A DNA stretch of 64,000 bases, taken from contig MNTL01000002.1 of the NCBI GenBank assembly GCA_001916965.1, positions 172,897 through 236,896 of the forward strand. The letters run 5' to 3'. Below are positions 16,165 through 26,076 of this stretch, piece after piece. The notes beneath the pieces were generated by a model. It did not search any database. It had not been told where the DNA came from and saw only the letters and a program-made list of their open reading frames with translations. The position numbers were made by a program, and so were the translations under genes. The DNA is from Roseburia sp. CAG:10041_57. Lineage in GTDB: Bacteria > Bacillota > Clostridia > Lachnospirales > Lachnospiraceae. Positions within the stretch are counted from its first letter, which is position 1, and each line of letters starts with the position of its first letter.

Positions 16165-18570
16165 ATGTTTCGTGTAATCAAGAGAGATGGCAGTGAGGTA
16201 GAGCTGAATCTTGAGAAGATCAGTGGCGCCATCGTAAAGGCATTTGATGCGACACAGGTTCAGTACAATCAGGCAATTGTTGATTTATTGACACTTCGTG
16301 TAACAGCAGATATGCAGGGGAAGGTAAAAGAGGGTAAAGTACAGGTAGAGGAGATTCAGGACAGCGTAGAGAAGGTGCTGAAGCAGGCTGGCTATGCAGA
16401 GGCTGCCAAGGCATTTATTCTGTATCGTAAGCAGCGTGAGAAGATGCGCAATATGAAGTCCACGATTCTCGATTACAAGGAAGTAGTGAACAGCTATGTG
16501 AAGTCCGAAGACTGGAGAGTGAAGGAGAACTCTACAGTAACCTATTCTGTAGGCGGCCTTATTTTATCGAATTCCGGTGCGATTACGGCGAATTACTGGC
16601 TGTCCGAGATATATGATGAAGAGATTGCAGAAGCACATAGAAATGCAGATATTCATATCCATGATCTGTCCATGCTGACAGGATATTGTGCAGGCTGGTC
16701 TTTGAAGCAGTTAATTAAAGAAGGACTTGGCGGTATTACAGGCAAGATTACATCAGCTCCTGCCAGACATTTATCCGTTCTGTGCAATCAGATGGTGAAT
16801 TTCCTCGGCATTATGCAGAATGAATGGGCTGGCGCTCAGGCATTTTCCTCTTTTGATACCTATCTTGCACCTTTTGTAAAAGTAGACAACTTAAGTTATG
16901 GTGAGGTTAAGAAATGCATCGAAGCATTTATTTATGGCGTGAATACACCAAGCCGTTGGGGTACACAGGCTCCTTTCAGCAATATTACTCTGGACTGGAC
17001 TGTGCCAAATGACCTTGCAGAGCTTCCTGCTATCGTAGGCGGTAAGGAGATGGATTTCTGCTACAAGGATTGTAAGAAAGAAATGGACATGGTCAATAAG
17101 GCATTTATTGAGACTATGATCGAAGGCGATGCAAATGGCAGAGGCTTCCAGTATCCGATTCCTACCTATTCTATTACAAAAGACTTTGACTGGTCTGATA
17201 CAGAGAATAACAGACTTTTATTTGAAATGACATCCAAATATGGTACTCCATATTTTTCCAACTATATTAACTCAGACATGGAGCCGTCTGACGTCAGAAG
17301 TATGTGCTGCCGTCTGCGTCTGGATTTAAGAGAGCTGCGTAAGAAGACAGGTGGATTCTTCGGCTCAGGTGAAAGTACAGGAAGTGTTGGCGTAGTAACG
17401 ATCAATATGCCAAGAATTGCATATCAGGCAGAGGATGAGGCTGATTTCTACAGACGTCTTGACCGAATGATGGATATTGCAGCACGTTCTCTCAAGATTA
17501 AGAGAAATGTTATTTCCAAATTGCTGGATGAAGGCTTATATCCATATACGAAGCGTTACCTGGGAACCTTTGATAATCATTTCTCTACGATCGGTCTGAT
17601 CGGCATGAATGAGGCAGGACTGAATGCAAAGTGGCTCAGAGCTGACCTGACACATGCAGAGACACAGAAGTTTACCAAGGATGTACTCAATCACATGCGT
17701 GAGCGTCTGTCGGATTATCAGGAACAGTACGGTGATCTCTACAATCTGGAGGCTACACCTGCAGAGAGTACAACATACAGACTGGCGAAACATGACAGAG
17801 CAAAGTGGCCTGATATTATCACAGCAGGACATGAGGGAGATACGCCATATTATACGAATTCTTCCCATTTGCCAGTAGATTACACGACAGATATATTTGA
17901 TGCATTGGATGTACAGGATGAATTGCAGACACTGTATACTTCCGGTACAGTATTCCACGCATTTTTGGGTGAAAAGCTTCCTGACTGGAAGGCAGCAGCA
18001 AACCTGGTTCGTACCATTGCAGAGAATTATAAATTACCTTATTATACCTTGTCGCCTACTTATTCTATCTGTAAGGAACACGGTTATCTCAGCGGAGAAC
18101 AGAAGATATGTCCTAAGTGCGGCAAGACAACAGAAGTATACAGCCGTATTACCGGTTACTATCGTCCTGTACAGAACTGGAATGATGGTAAGCTTCAGGA
18201 GTATGCGAACAGAACAGAGTATCAGATTGGTAATTCTGTGATAAAAGGAGAACACCTGAAAGCAAAGCCTGCATCCGAGATCAAGGCAGCAGCCCTCAGC
18301 GCTTCCATGATATCCCAGCGTGAGGAGGAAAAGAACATAAAATTCCTGTTCACCACCAAGACGTGTCCGAACTGTAAGCTGGCAAAGGAATACCTCAAAG
18401 ATGTGGATTATACCATTGTTGATGCAGAAGAGAACATGGATCTTGCGGTACAGTATGGTGTCATGCAGGCTCCGACTCTTGTAATTGTAACCGGACAGTC
18501 ACAGAAAAAATACGTTAATGTATCCAATATAAAGAAATACGCGACTAATGTGGCACAGATAGCACAATAG
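16165..18570 (+). CDS. nrdD: Anaerobic ribonucleoside-triphosphate reductase with fused C-terminal redoxin domain
   Basis: 801 aa glycyl-radical enzyme that makes deoxyribonucleotides without oxygen. Residues 1-90 form the ATP cone (allosteric activity site). The central barrel is typical, with the glycyl radical at Gly664 in RITGYYRPV, preceded by the zinc-ribbon Cys pairs (SICKEHG, CPKCGK). After a linker, residues about 725-801 form a glutaredoxin/thioredoxin-like domain with CPNC at 734-737 and a cis-Pro motif (MQAPTLVIV). Many NrdD enzymes end soon after the radical loop, so this tail is an added domain, perhaps the electron donor. The activase gene nrdG is not adjacent or elsewhere in the window. 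NrdR boxes lie upstream. Confidence 0.95.
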   Translation: MFRVIKRDGSEVELNLEKISGAIVKAFDATQVQYNQAIVDLLTLRVTADMQGKVKEGKVQVEEIQDSVEKVLKQAGYAEAAKAFILYRKQREKMRNMKSTILDYKEVVNSYVKSEDWRVKENSTVTYSVGGLILSNSGAITANYWLSEIYDEEIAEAHRNADIHIHDLSMLTGYCAGWSLKQLIKEGLGGITGKITSAPARHLSVLCNQMVNFLGIMQNEWAGAQAFSSFDTYLAPFVKVDNLSYGEVKKCIEAFIYGVNTPSRWGTQAPFSNITLDWTVPNDLAELPAIVGGKEMDFCYKDCKKEMDMVNKAFIETMIEGDANGRGFQYPIPTYSITKDFDWSDTENNRLLFEMTSKYGTPYFSNYINSDMEPSDVRSMCCRLRLDLRELRKKTGGFFGSGESTGSVGVVTINMPRIAYQAEDEADFYRRLDRMMDIAARSLKIKRNVISKLLDEGLYPYTKRYLGTFDNHFSTIGLIGMNEAGLNAKWLRADLTHAETQKFTKDVLNHMRERLSDYQEQYGDLYNLEATPAESTTYRLAKHDRAKWPDIITAGHEGDTPYYTNSSHLPVDYTTDIFDALDVQDELQTLYTSGTVFHAFLGEKLPDWKAAANLVRTIAENYKLPYYTLSPTYSICKEHGYLSGEQKICPKCGKTTEVYSRITGYYRPVQNWNDGKLQEYANRTEYQIGNSVIKGEHLKAKPASEIKAAALSASMISQREEEKNIKFLFTTKTCPNCKLAKEYLKDVDYTIVDAEENMDLAVQYGVMQAPTLVIVTGQSQKKYVNVSNIKKYATNVAQIAQ

Positions 18571-18607
18571 ATAGAAATAAGAAAGAAATAAGATAGAGGA
18601 GAAAGTT

Positions 18608-19528
<921 letters not shown>

Positions 19529-19553
19529 AATGTGCATTCAGTGTGCAAAACAT

Positions 19554-19606
19554 AGAGATTTTGGAAAACTCAGAGATAAAAGTGAGTTTCCAAAATCTCT
19601 TTTTTG
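19554..19606 (+). terminator. Strong terminator after pyrF
   Basis: An 18-base-pair stem with one bulged A joins 19554-19572 to 19583-19600, followed by seven Ts. It separates pyrF from the accessory secretion genes. Confidence 0.85.
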
Positions 19607-19624
19607 TGTAAATTAACTATTAAT

Positions 19625-19654
19625 TTGTGCAAAAATCACAAAAATAACTATATA
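19625..19654 (+). promoter_or_regulatory. Possible promoter of secA2-gtfA-gtfB
   Basis: TTGTGC (19625-19630) and TATATA (19649-19654) with 18 bases between, located between the pyrF terminator and the ribosome binding site AGGAGG at 19677-19682. The region is very A/T-rich, so the match is only moderately informative. Confidence 0.4.
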
Positions 19655-19688
19655 TTTTTGTACACCATATGTAAAAAGGAGGATTGTA

Positions 19689-21869
19689 ATACTTAACAAA
19701 CAATGCTATGAGGCTGATTATCGTATTCTTGGCAAATTCCCCTATGATGTGCAGATTCTTGGTGGGATTGCATTGCATCAGGGATATCTGGCAGAGATGA
19801 ACACAGGAGAAGGCAAGACTCTGACAGCGACAATGCCTTTGTACCTGAATGCCCTGACCGGTAAAAGTACGATTCTGGTCACGACCAATGAGTATCTGGT
19901 GCTTCGTGATGCCGAAGAGATGGGACAGGTATACAGTTTCATGGGACTGACTGTAGCAGCGGGCGTTCGTGCAAGGCAGGACGAGAAGATCAGCAATGAT
20001 GAGAAACGGGAGATATACAATGCGGATATTGTATACACGACGCACAGCGCTCTTGGATTTGATTATCTTTTCAATAATCTTGTGACCTCCGCAGAAGACA
20101 GATTCATGCGTGAATTCTACTATGTCATTATAGATGAAGCTGATTTTGTACTTCTGGACAGTGCCCAGACACCACTAGTCATATCCGGCGCGCCCAGAGT
20201 ACAGTCCAATCTGTATGAAATGGCAGACTTCTTCGTAAAGACTCTGGAAGAAGACAGGGATTATGAAGTAGAAGAGAAGAAGGTCTGGCTGACAGATCAG
20301 GGAGTGCAGTACGCAGAACAGTATTTCGGCATTGATAACTTCTATGGCAGGGAGTATTTTGAGATTAACCGGCATGTGACACTGGCACTTCGTGCGCATG
20401 TGCTTTTTGCAAAAGAGAAAGAATACGTCGTGGCGGAGAATGAAGAGATACGGCTGCTTGACAGCGGTTCGGGACGAATGATGCCGGGAGTGAAGCTGAG
20501 AGGTGGACAGCATCAGGCGCTGGAGGTGAAGGAACATCTCAAGGTGTCGCAGGAGAATCGTTCGGTGGCGTCTGTTACATATCAGAATCTGTTCCTGCTG
20601 TTTCCGAAAATGGCGGGGATGAGTGGAACGATTGCGGATGCTTCGGGTGAACTGAGGGACGTGTATGGTGTGGATGTACTGGTAGTCCCGCCTAACTGTC
20701 CTGTCATCAGGAAAGATCTTCCGGACAGAGTATTCCAGGATGCAGACAGTCAGTTCCGGGCTGCGATTGATGCAGCCTGTGCCGTACATAGTACAGGACA
20801 GCCTGTGCTGCTCGTAGTCAGTACCATAGCAGAGACTGAACTGGTCTCAAAGCTTCTGACGAATCAGAAGATACCCCATAATGTGCTCAATGCCAACAAT
20901 GCATTCTGGGAAGCGGATATCATCAAGGAAGCAGGACAGATGAATGCAGTCACAGTGGCGACAGCCATGGCAGGCAGAGGTACGGACATCAAGCTGGGTG
21001 AAGGTGTTGAAGAACTGGGTGGGCTTGCAATTATCGGGGTTGGCAGAATGAACAACATCCGTCAGGAGAGACAGGCAAGGGGCAGAGCAGGCAGACAGGG
21101 CGCTCCGGGCAACAGCCGTTTCTACATTTCACTGGAGGATGAGATTGTTACAGATTATGGTGCACCTTATATCCGCAAATATATGGAAAAAGGCAGACAT
21201 TTCAGCAAAGGCAGAATTCACAGGCTTGTCTGTAATGCGCAGAAGCTGTGTGAAGAGAGTGCAGTGTTATCCAGAAGACAGGCACTTAACTATGATGAAG
21301 TCATGCAGAAACAGCGTCAGTTAATATATTCCATGAGAGATGAGCTGTTGGATGGCGGACGAATCGGCAAAGAGAGACTTATGCAGATTGCAGAGAACAA
21401 TATCCAGACCTTTGTTGGCGGATTCTCCGGGAAGCAGCCAGTCAGCAGACAGGCTGTGAGCAGATATCTTCTGGATAATATCTCCTATCAGATGGATGAT
21501 ATTTCGGATTCCATATTGCAGGGGAAAGAGTCAGTGACACAATATCTGCGCAAACAGGTAGAAGCTGCATTACAGGAACAGGAATCCAGAATTGGTGATG
21601 ATGAAACCATGGAAGAATTTGTGAGAGTGGCGACTCTTCGGGCGCTGGATGATGCGTGGGTAGAGGAAGTTGACTATCTGCAGCAGCTTCAGTCAGCAGT
21701 GGCAGGCAGAACCTCTGCACAGAGAAATCCTGTATTTGAATATAGAAAGGATGCATTGGAATCCTTCGGACAGATGGAGCAGACTGTAGTCAGAAATGTT
21801 ATGAGAAATATTCTGCTGAGTGAAGTATCGTATGATGCAGAAGGCAGGATGCAGATTCTGTTTCCTTAG
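19689..21869 (+). CDS. secA2: Accessory Sec ATPase SecA2, N-terminally short with non-standard start
   Basis: About 726 aa. The SecA2-type signatures are FPYDVQILGG, Walker A TGEGKT, DEADFVLLDSAQTPLVISG followed by PRVQSNLY (typical of accessory-Sec SecA2), MAGRGTDIKLG and RQGAPGNSRFYISLEDE. It would power export of a glycosylated serine-rich surface protein. The C-terminal zinc tail of housekeeping SecA is absent. SecA-like residues (NKQCYEADYRILGKFPYDV) run upstream of the first ATG (19749), which has no ribosome binding site. A perfect AGGAGG at 19677-19682 points to ATA at 19689 (or ATT at 19683), with no ATG, GTG or TTG there. About 60-70 residues found at the N-terminus of relatives are missing. 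It may be a mutated start, an unusual start, or a decaying gene. Confidence 0.8.
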   Translation: MLNKQCYEADYRILGKFPYDVQILGGIALHQGYLAEMNTGEGKTLTATMPLYLNALTGKSTILVTTNEYLVLRDAEEMGQVYSFMGLTVAAGVRARQDEKISNDEKREIYNADIVYTTHSALGFDYLFNNLVTSAEDRFMREFYYVIIDEADFVLLDSAQTPLVISGAPRVQSNLYEMADFFVKTLEEDRDYEVEEKKVWLTDQGVQYAEQYFGIDNFYGREYFEINRHVTLALRAHVLFAKEKEYVVAENEEIRLLDSGSGRMMPGVKLRGGQHQALEVKEHLKVSQENRSVASVTYQNLFLLFPKMAGMSGTIADASGELRDVYGVDVLVVPPNCPVIRKDLPDRVFQDADSQFRAAIDAACAVHSTGQPVLLVVSTIAETELVSKLLTNQKIPHNVLNANNAFWEADIIKEAGQMNAVTVATAMAGRGTDIKLGEGVEELGGLAIIGVGRMNNIRQERQARGRAGRQGAPGNSRFYISLEDEIVTDYGAPYIRKYMEKGRHFSKGRIHRLVCNAQKLCEESAVLSRRQALNYDEVMQKQRQLIYSMRDELLDGGRIGKERLMQIAENNIQTFVGGFSGKQPVSRQAVSRYLLDNISYQMDDISDSILQGKESVTQYLRKQVEAALQEQESRIGDDETMEEFVRVATLRALDDAWVEEVDYLQQLQSAVAGRTSAQRNPVFEYRKDALESFGQMEQTVVRNVMRNILLSEVSYDAEGRMQILFP

Positions 21870-21892
21870 AAGAGAACATTGGGAGGGCAGTT

Positions 21893-23380
21893 ATGGTATA
21901 CAATTTTAATCTGGGAATTGGCTGGGCGAGCAGTGGTGTAGAGTATGCACAGGCGTATCGAGCCAATCTGTTCAGAAAGGCGGGAATCCCTGCCAGATTC
22001 ATTTTTACGGATATGTTTCCAAGAGAGAATATACAGCATATGACGGAGAATATCGGTTTTCTGGATTCAGAGATCATGTGGCTGTATACATTCTTTACGG
22101 ATACGAAGATCTCACCTGTGACATATACACTTGGAGAGTTCGAGAAGACTTTTGAGAAGAAGAATTATGAGTTTTCCAGGGATGGTAAGATATGCAAATA
22201 CATTTTCCCCGGAAATGGGAATTTCTACACGGTATACATGGTGGACGAGTCAAGCGACCGTGTGCATAGAGTGGAATATGTGGCTGATGGTTTATTGATC
22301 AGGAAGGATTACTTCACATACTGCCGCATCTATTCAGAATATTATGCGCCGCTGGATAATAAAGCACATATGTATCAGCGCAGATTCTTCAATGAGGATG
22401 GTTCCGTGGCATATGAAGAGATCAATGATGATGATGTGGTAATGTATCAGTTCCCGGACCGGCTGCTGTGCTCCAAGGAAGAACTGGTTGGGTATATGGT
22501 ATCCGGACTTAACCTTACCAGTGAGGATGTGGTGATCATTGACCGTACGACAGGTGTGGGACAGGCAATCATGCAGAATGCAGGACCGGCCAGAATCGGT
22601 ATCATTATCCACGCAGATCATTTCAGTGAGAGCAATTGCAATGATGATTATATATTATGGAATAATTATTATGAGTATGCATTTTCCCAGAATAAGCATG
22701 TAGACTTCTATGTGACGGCAACCGATGCGCAGAATCAGTTATTGAAGGAACAGTTCGAAAAATATCTGCATGTGTCTCCAAGAATCGTTACGATTCCGGT
22801 AGGTAGTCTGGATGAGCTGAAATATCCCGCACAGCCTAGAAGACCTTATTCCCTTATCACTGCATCAAGGCTTGCAGGAGAGAAGCATGTGAACTGGGTG
22901 GTAGCTGCGGCAGCGCAGGCGCATGAACAGCTTCCACAGCTGACACTTGATATCTATGGAAAAGGCACAGAAGAAGAGAACCTGAAGGATCAGATCAAGA
23001 GACTGGGGTGTACAGATTACATACATCTGATGGGACAGCAGAATCTGACAGAAGTATATCAGGATTATGAAGCATATATAGCCGGATCTACCAGTGAGGG
23101 ATTTGGACTTACGCTGCTGGAGGCGGTTGGCGGTGGGCTTCCTATCATTGGATTCGATGTGCGTTATGGCAACCAGAATTTCATTGACGAAGGGCAGAAT
23201 GGATATAAGATCGCTCTGGATGAGCATATGGATGATAAAAGCAAGATAGCGCTGCTGGCAGAAAAAATTGTGAAATTATTCACACAGGCAGACATGGAGG
23301 CTTTTCATGAGCATTCTTATGAAAAGGCCAAAGGATATCTGACAGAGGAGGTAGTGGACAAATGGAAGAACTTGATCTGA
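21893..23380 (+). CDS. gtfA: Accessory Sec glycosyltransferase GtfA
   Basis: 495 aa. It opens with YNFNLGIGWASSGVEYAQAYR, the GtfA hallmark, and has the beta-rich insert of that family before a GT-B core with ASRLAGEKHVNWV and the donor-site STSEGFGLTLLEAVGGG. In streptococcal and staphylococcal systems GtfA with GtfB adds the first GlcNAc residues to serine-rich repeat adhesins before export through SecA2/SecY2. Here it lies between secA2 and gtfB. A GGGAGG ribosome binding site precedes the ATG. No serine-rich substrate gene is in the window. Confidence 0.92.
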   Translation: MVYNFNLGIGWASSGVEYAQAYRANLFRKAGIPARFIFTDMFPRENIQHMTENIGFLDSEIMWLYTFFTDTKISPVTYTLGEFEKTFEKKNYEFSRDGKICKYIFPGNGNFYTVYMVDESSDRVHRVEYVADGLLIRKDYFTYCRIYSEYYAPLDNKAHMYQRRFFNEDGSVAYEEINDDDVVMYQFPDRLLCSKEELVGYMVSGLNLTSEDVVIIDRTTGVGQAIMQNAGPARIGIIIHADHFSESNCNDDYILWNNYYEYAFSQNKHVDFYVTATDAQNQLLKEQFEKYLHVSPRIVTIPVGSLDELKYPAQPRRPYSLITASRLAGEKHVNWVVAAAAQAHEQLPQLTLDIYGKGTEEENLKDQIKRLGCTDYIHLMGQQNLTEVYQDYEAYIAGSTSEGFGLTLLEAVGGGLPIIGFDVRYGNQNFIDEGQNGYKIALDEHMDDKSKIALLAEKIVKLFTQADMEAFHEHSYEKAKGYLTEEVVDKWKNLI

Positions 23381-24738
23381 AGAATAATGCAATGATTCTG
23401 TTCGACTCTTATCTGGAAGATGGCAGAAAACTGTTAGAGTCCCTGCGAAAGATAGGGGTTGACTGCCCGGCAGCAGCAATTGATGATGATGGATTCCTGC
23501 CTGATGGGGTGGAGTCAGTGTATGGCTCTTTTCTTGGAGAATATGAGAAAAGTGAGGAGATTCCCGGACGGCCAAGGTATTTTAATGAGGTCAAAGTACC
23601 GGATTACTGGGAAATCAGTGGAAATAACAGCAGCGGCCAGATTCATGATCTCTACAGACTGCGGGGCAAGATTTTTTATACGGAGCCTGCACATAAGAGG
23701 CTGGTGAAGGTAGTGGACTGGTATGATGAGCGTGGAACCGTCCGTTCCTGTGACCATTATAATAAGTATGGGGCACTCTATGCGAGAACCATATTCAATG
23801 CCAGGGGGCAGAAGGTCAATAAGAGCTATTTTGATGCAAAAGGCAGGGAAATCATTGTAGAGAACTATGTGACACGCCATATTACGCTGAACGAGGGCAG
23901 TATGGTTAAGATTTTCCGGAATAAGACGGATTTCGTCATCTATTATATGAAGGTGAATGGACTGGAGAGCAGGAATCTTCTGTTCAACTCCCTGTCAGTG
24001 CCTTTCTTCGTATCAGAGAGACTGGATAAGACGGACGGACAGGATATTTTGTTCTGGCAGGAGCCGGTAGGAAGCGAAATCCCTGGAAATATGCAGATTA
24101 TCTTACAGGATAGAAGCAACCGCACAAGACATATCTTCGTGCAGAAGTCAGATGCATATGAGAAGCTGCTTGCCCTGGGTGCACCGTCTGAAAAGCTGCA
24201 TAAGCTTGGGTTTATTTATCAGTATGAGAGGAAGAATACCTTTGGCAAGGATGTCCTCATCTGTACGAATTCAGAGAACGTCGCACATGCACATCAGATT
24301 ACAAAGGCATTGCCACAGCTGCATTTTCATATTGCGGCGATCACAGAGATGTCAACGAAGCTTCTGACAGTGGGTGCTTATGATAATGTGACCATGTATC
24401 CTTGTGTAAAGACCAGTATACTGGATGAATTATTTCACAAGTGTGACCTGTATCTTGACATTAACCATGAGGGTGAGATCGTGTCTGCCGTCAGCAGGGC
24501 ATTTCTGAATGACCAGCTGATTTATGCATTTAAGGAGACACTTCATAATACAGTATATGTGGCAAAAGAGCATATCTATGCGGAGGATAATGTCAAGGAG
24601 CTGATTGCACAGCTGCAGAGAGTGACACAGGATGCAGCATACATGGAGCAGCAGCTTGATGTACAGAAGGCAGGCGCATTGGCTGAGACTGAGGAACACT
24701 TCAAAGAGATTATTGAAAATACGGAGCTTTTATGGTAA
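23362..24738 (+). CDS. gtfB: Accessory Sec glycosyltransferase-stabilising protein GtfB
   Basis: 458 aa. It shares the GtfB pattern: DDDGFLPDGVESVYG near the start, RYFNEVKVPDYWEISG, an EPAHKRLVKVVDWYD segment and HYNKYGALYAR. GtfB lacks its own strong donor site and works as substrate-binding partner and chaperone for GtfA. The gene overlaps gtfA by 19 bases, so the pair is made in coupled amounts, fitting a complex. A GAGGAGG site lies inside the gtfA end. No promoter is seen between it and pyrE 98 bases later. Confidence 0.92.
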   Translation: MEELDLKNNAMILFDSYLEDGRKLLESLRKIGVDCPAAAIDDDGFLPDGVESVYGSFLGEYEKSEEIPGRPRYFNEVKVPDYWEISGNNSSGQIHDLYRLRGKIFYTEPAHKRLVKVVDWYDERGTVRSCDHYNKYGALYARTIFNARGQKVNKSYFDAKGREIIVENYVTRHITLNEGSMVKIFRNKTDFVIYYMKVNGLESRNLLFNSLSVPFFVSERLDKTDGQDILFWQEPVGSEIPGNMQIILQDRSNRTRHIFVQKSDAYEKLLALGAPSEKLHKLGFIYQYERKNTFGKDVLICTNSENVAHAHQITKALPQLHFHIAAITEMSTKLLTVGAYDNVTMYPCVKTSILDELFHKCDLYLDINHEGEIVSAVSRAFLNDQLIYAFKETLHNTVYVAKEHIYAEDNVKELIAQLQRVTQDAAYMEQQLDVQKAGALAETEEHFKEIIENTELLW

Positions 24739-24836
24739 TATTCTTGATAAAGCGGTAGATACCGAAGTGTACAGTAAGAGCAGCTGAAAAAGTATAAGAG
24801 GTTAAAAAGCCCGTAAATACAGGAGGTTAAGATAGA

Positions 24837-25511
24837 ATGGAACAGTACAAGAAAGAGTTTATTGAATTCATGGTGGACAGTAATGTACTTAAATTTGGAG
24901 AATTTACATTAAAGAGCGGCAGAAAATCCCCATTTTTCATGAATGCAGGTGCTTATGTCACAGGTTCACAGTTAAGAAGGCTGGGACAGTTTTATGCGCA
25001 GGCAATCCATGATAATTACGGTACAGATTTTGATGTACTCTTTGGACCTGCTTATAAGGGTATTCCTCTGGCAGTAGCAACAACAATTGCTTTCAGTGAA
25101 CTCTATGGCAGAGATATCAGATACTGTTCTAACAGAAAAGAGATCAAGGATCACGGTGACGTGGGAATCCTGCTCGGAAGTGACCTGAATGATGGAGATA
25201 AGGTAGTTATTATCGAAGATGTTACTACATCCGGTAAATCTATCGAAGAGACATTCCCTATTCTGACAGCACAGGCAAATGTTGACGTTGTTGGGCTTAT
25301 GGTCAGCCTCAACCGTCAGGAACGTGGTAAGACACAGCAGAATGCATTGGCAGAGATCCGTGAAGTTTATGGAATAGAGACAGGTGCTATTGTAACAATG
25401 GAAGAGGTTGTAGAATACCTCTATAACAGACCTTACAATGGCAGAGTATTAATAGACGATAAGACCAAGGCTGCCATCGACGCTTACTATGCACAGTATG
25501 GTGCCAAATAG
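24837..25511 (+). CDS. pyrE: Orotate phosphoribosyltransferase
   Basis: 224 aa. The PRPP-binding loop VVIIEDVTTSGKS and the FGPAYKGIPLA motif identify it, with KSGRKSPFFMN at the N-terminus. It joins orotate to PRPP giving OMP, the substrate of PyrF. AGGAGG precedes the start. The pyrF-pyrE order is common, but here secA2-gtfA-gtfB lie between them. No terminator separates gtfB from pyrE, so pyrE may rely partly on the accessory-Sec promoter. Confidence 0.95.
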   Translation: MEQYKKEFIEFMVDSNVLKFGEFTLKSGRKSPFFMNAGAYVTGSQLRRLGQFYAQAIHDNYGTDFDVLFGPAYKGIPLAVATTIAFSELYGRDIRYCSNRKEIKDHGDVGILLGSDLNDGDKVVIIEDVTTSGKSIEETFPILTAQANVDVVGLMVSLNRQERGKTQQNALAEIREVYGIETGAIVTMEEVVEYLYNRPYNGRVLIDDKTKAAIDAYYAQYGAK

Positions 25512-25529
25512 ACCGAATAAGGAGAGGTA

Positions 25530-25688
25530 ATGCAGATGGAGGAAAAAATTTATAAATCAATGGGACGCTCCGGTGCACTTTCTATCGCAGTTGGAGTAGT
25601 TGCAATCGTAACAGGTGTGGCAGGCGGAGTGCTTTTACTGATCAGTGGAGCCAGACTGTTAGCGAACAGAAGTAAAATATTATTTTAG
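25530..25688 (+). CDS. Small membrane protein
   Basis: 52 aa counted from the first ATG; a second ATG two codons later (25536) is also possible. GGAGAGG lies just upstream. After a short charged head (EEKIYKSMGRSG) there is one long hydrophobic stretch of roughly 30 residues with many Gly and Val that could cross the membrane once or as a hairpin, and a basic end (LLANRSKILF). I do not recognise a named family. It sits between pyrE and another small membrane protein with short gaps, suggesting one transcript. Confidence 0.7.
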   Translation: MQMEEKIYKSMGRSGALSIAVGVVAIVTGVAGGVLLLISGARLLANRSKILF

Positions 25689-25755
25689 GCAAATGATGGG
25701 CATTTCATAGGGAATGCCCATTCGTTGTGTAGGAAAAAGTAAGGAGTCAGAGAAA

Positions 25756-26073
25756 ATGTTTCATAGACCGGGATATATTTTTACAGATAAGAAGAATCCT
25801 GAGCGGGGAATCATGTCGGCTATTCTGGGTGTGATCGCCTGTGTATCGGTGTGTCTTGCAGTGTATCTGACCTATCAGAATAAGGGTGCGGCACCGATGC
25901 AGTATGGCTCAGTCATCCTGCTGTCCATGGTATTTTCCATAGTTGGCATGGTGCTTGGCATTCTTGCTATGCTGGAGAAGGACATCTTTCGCATGTTCCC
26001 AGTGCTTGGAATTATTCTTAACAGCCTGACTTTGATTGCAGGTTGTATGATTTTATATATAGGAGTGAGATAG
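25756..26073 (+). CDS. Small polytopic membrane protein, unknown function
   Basis: 105 aa starting at ATG 25756, preceded by AAGGAG; the frame is open to 25714 but that start has no ribosome binding site. Three hydrophobic segments follow a short polar N-terminus (MFHRPGYIFTDKKNPERG). It resembles a DUF6142-like membrane protein of Lachnospiraceae, though I cannot confirm the family. It is three bases from the aminopeptidase-like gene, so the pair is probably cotranslated. Confidence 0.75.
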   Translation: MFHRPGYIFTDKKNPERGIMSAILGVIACVSVCLAVYLTYQNKGAAPMQYGSVILLSMVFSIVGMVLGILAMLEKDIFRMFPVLGIILNSLTLIAGCMILYIGVR

Positions 26074-26076
26074 TTT

